A stretch of DNA of 64,000 nt from Chrysogorgia sp. JL179-B06 (Eukaryota; Cnidaria; Anthozoa; Scleralcyonacea; Chrysogorgiidae), in NCBI GenBank assembly GCA_035772405.1, contig JAYKKM010000153.1, forward strand, positions 62,001-126,000, given 5' to 3'. The notes beneath the pieces are model-generated. The model was not told where the DNA came from. It made no database searches and worked only from the letters and a program-made list of their open reading frames with translations. Positions 63,413 to 64,000 of the stretch are shown here, piece after piece; the first letter of the stretch is position 1, and each line of letters opens with the position of its first letter. Position numbers and translations under genes: made by a program.

Positions 63413-64000
63413 GTTTCTGTTATATATTTCCAACATGAAGAAGCGTTGCATGCAATAACGGAAAATGAAAAATTTCGTTTTTAGAGGTAGGTGGCCCACA
63501 AACATAGTGAGTTCTTTTTAATTGGTTGCAAGTACTTGCAGCGATTAGCTTCCTGCGGTAGTGGATATGATCCTTAACACAACTTACAGCAGACACATGC
63601 ACGCGTTGCGTGCCTATTTTTTATCTGTTCGAACAATAGGATAATGACTTCTGTGTGGTTCATAAATTTTTCCTAACATTTATAATTATAGTATACTAGT
63701 AATAATCATGGATTAAAAGTGCGTTCGGTCTATAATTTTGTCATATTTTTAAAGTCATATTTTGTCTGATACTGAGTCTACCCGTGATCTGCCGAAATGG
63801 CGTAATTATTGAATGCGGAAGCCGAATCTTCAATGATTTACAATAATATTGGTCCAAAGAAAGTCACGTTGAAATTAAATGAACACGTTGAAATTAAAAT
63901 CAAACGACCGAGCCATTAAATGATGGAAAAACATGAAAACGAGGCGAAATGTGCCAGATACATACCCACACCAAAAATCGAAATTCTTTCTCTGAAAGAA
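63413..64000. other. Spacer to window end
   Basis: AAAAAATAGGCACGCAACGCG, read on the minus strand near 63625-63605, is a member of the dispersed AATAGGTACGC(A/G)xTGCGTACATG end found at 7372 and 35957. No gene seen. Confidence 0.45.

Overview
This is animal nuclear DNA: AT-rich, with short exons bounded by GT/AG splice sites and most of its length taken up by decayed transposable elements (TEs). Jockey/CR1-like LINE fragments, a Penelope-like element (PLE) with a GIY-YIG endonuclease, and dozens of fold-back MITEs suggest a marine invertebrate, most likely an anthozoan cnidarian. That is inference from repeat content; no species marker is present.

The main gene runs on the minus strand from about 35.4 kb (possibly 44.7 kb) down to 11.8 kb. 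Seven exons (35255-35354, 31426-31511, 27311-27365, 27109-27197, 26300-26452, 19403-19831, 11769-12302) have canonical splice signals, and every junction keeps the reading frame, giving about 481 codons. In order they carry a Walker A loop, a Walker B-like strand, a sensor-like strand, a helical C-terminal NTPase region, and a terminal domain with a restriction-endonuclease-like pattern. This order matches the Crinkler/RHS (CR) class of P-loop NTPase plus nuclease proteins. Its introns hold most of the TEs.

The terminal nuclease exon lies in one arm of a 5.4-5.7 kb near-perfect inverted repeat (977-6677 and 7338-12775), so a second, slightly different copy sits at 1439-1966 on the plus strand. 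The arm next to the rest of the gene appears to be the source and the other arm the inverted copy.

Layout: 1-700 satellite; 977-12775 giant palindrome around a LINE reverse-transcriptase scrap; 12.9-19.3 kb LINE tails, MITEs, a THAP-like remnant and a LINE with a restriction-like endonuclease; 20.2-24.6 kb a diverged inverted pair of an unknown coding unit around a nearly complete LINE; 25.5-35.4 kb introns with a relic of a multicopy unknown protein, a hammerhead-like motif and an 1.8 kb fold-back element carrying an exon; 35.5-41 kb LINE 3' ends and a SAP-domain gene split by a long-TIR element; 42.6-44.3 kb an inverted PLE pair with hammerhead-like motifs at both ends; 44.7-54 kb inverted-repeat elements; 55.2-56.2 kb an internally deleted LINE; 57.2-58.5 kb a plus-strand gene with a triplicated exon; 58.5-59.4 kb a 20-bp satellite with 180-bp higher-order repeats; then MITE-rich spacer to the end.
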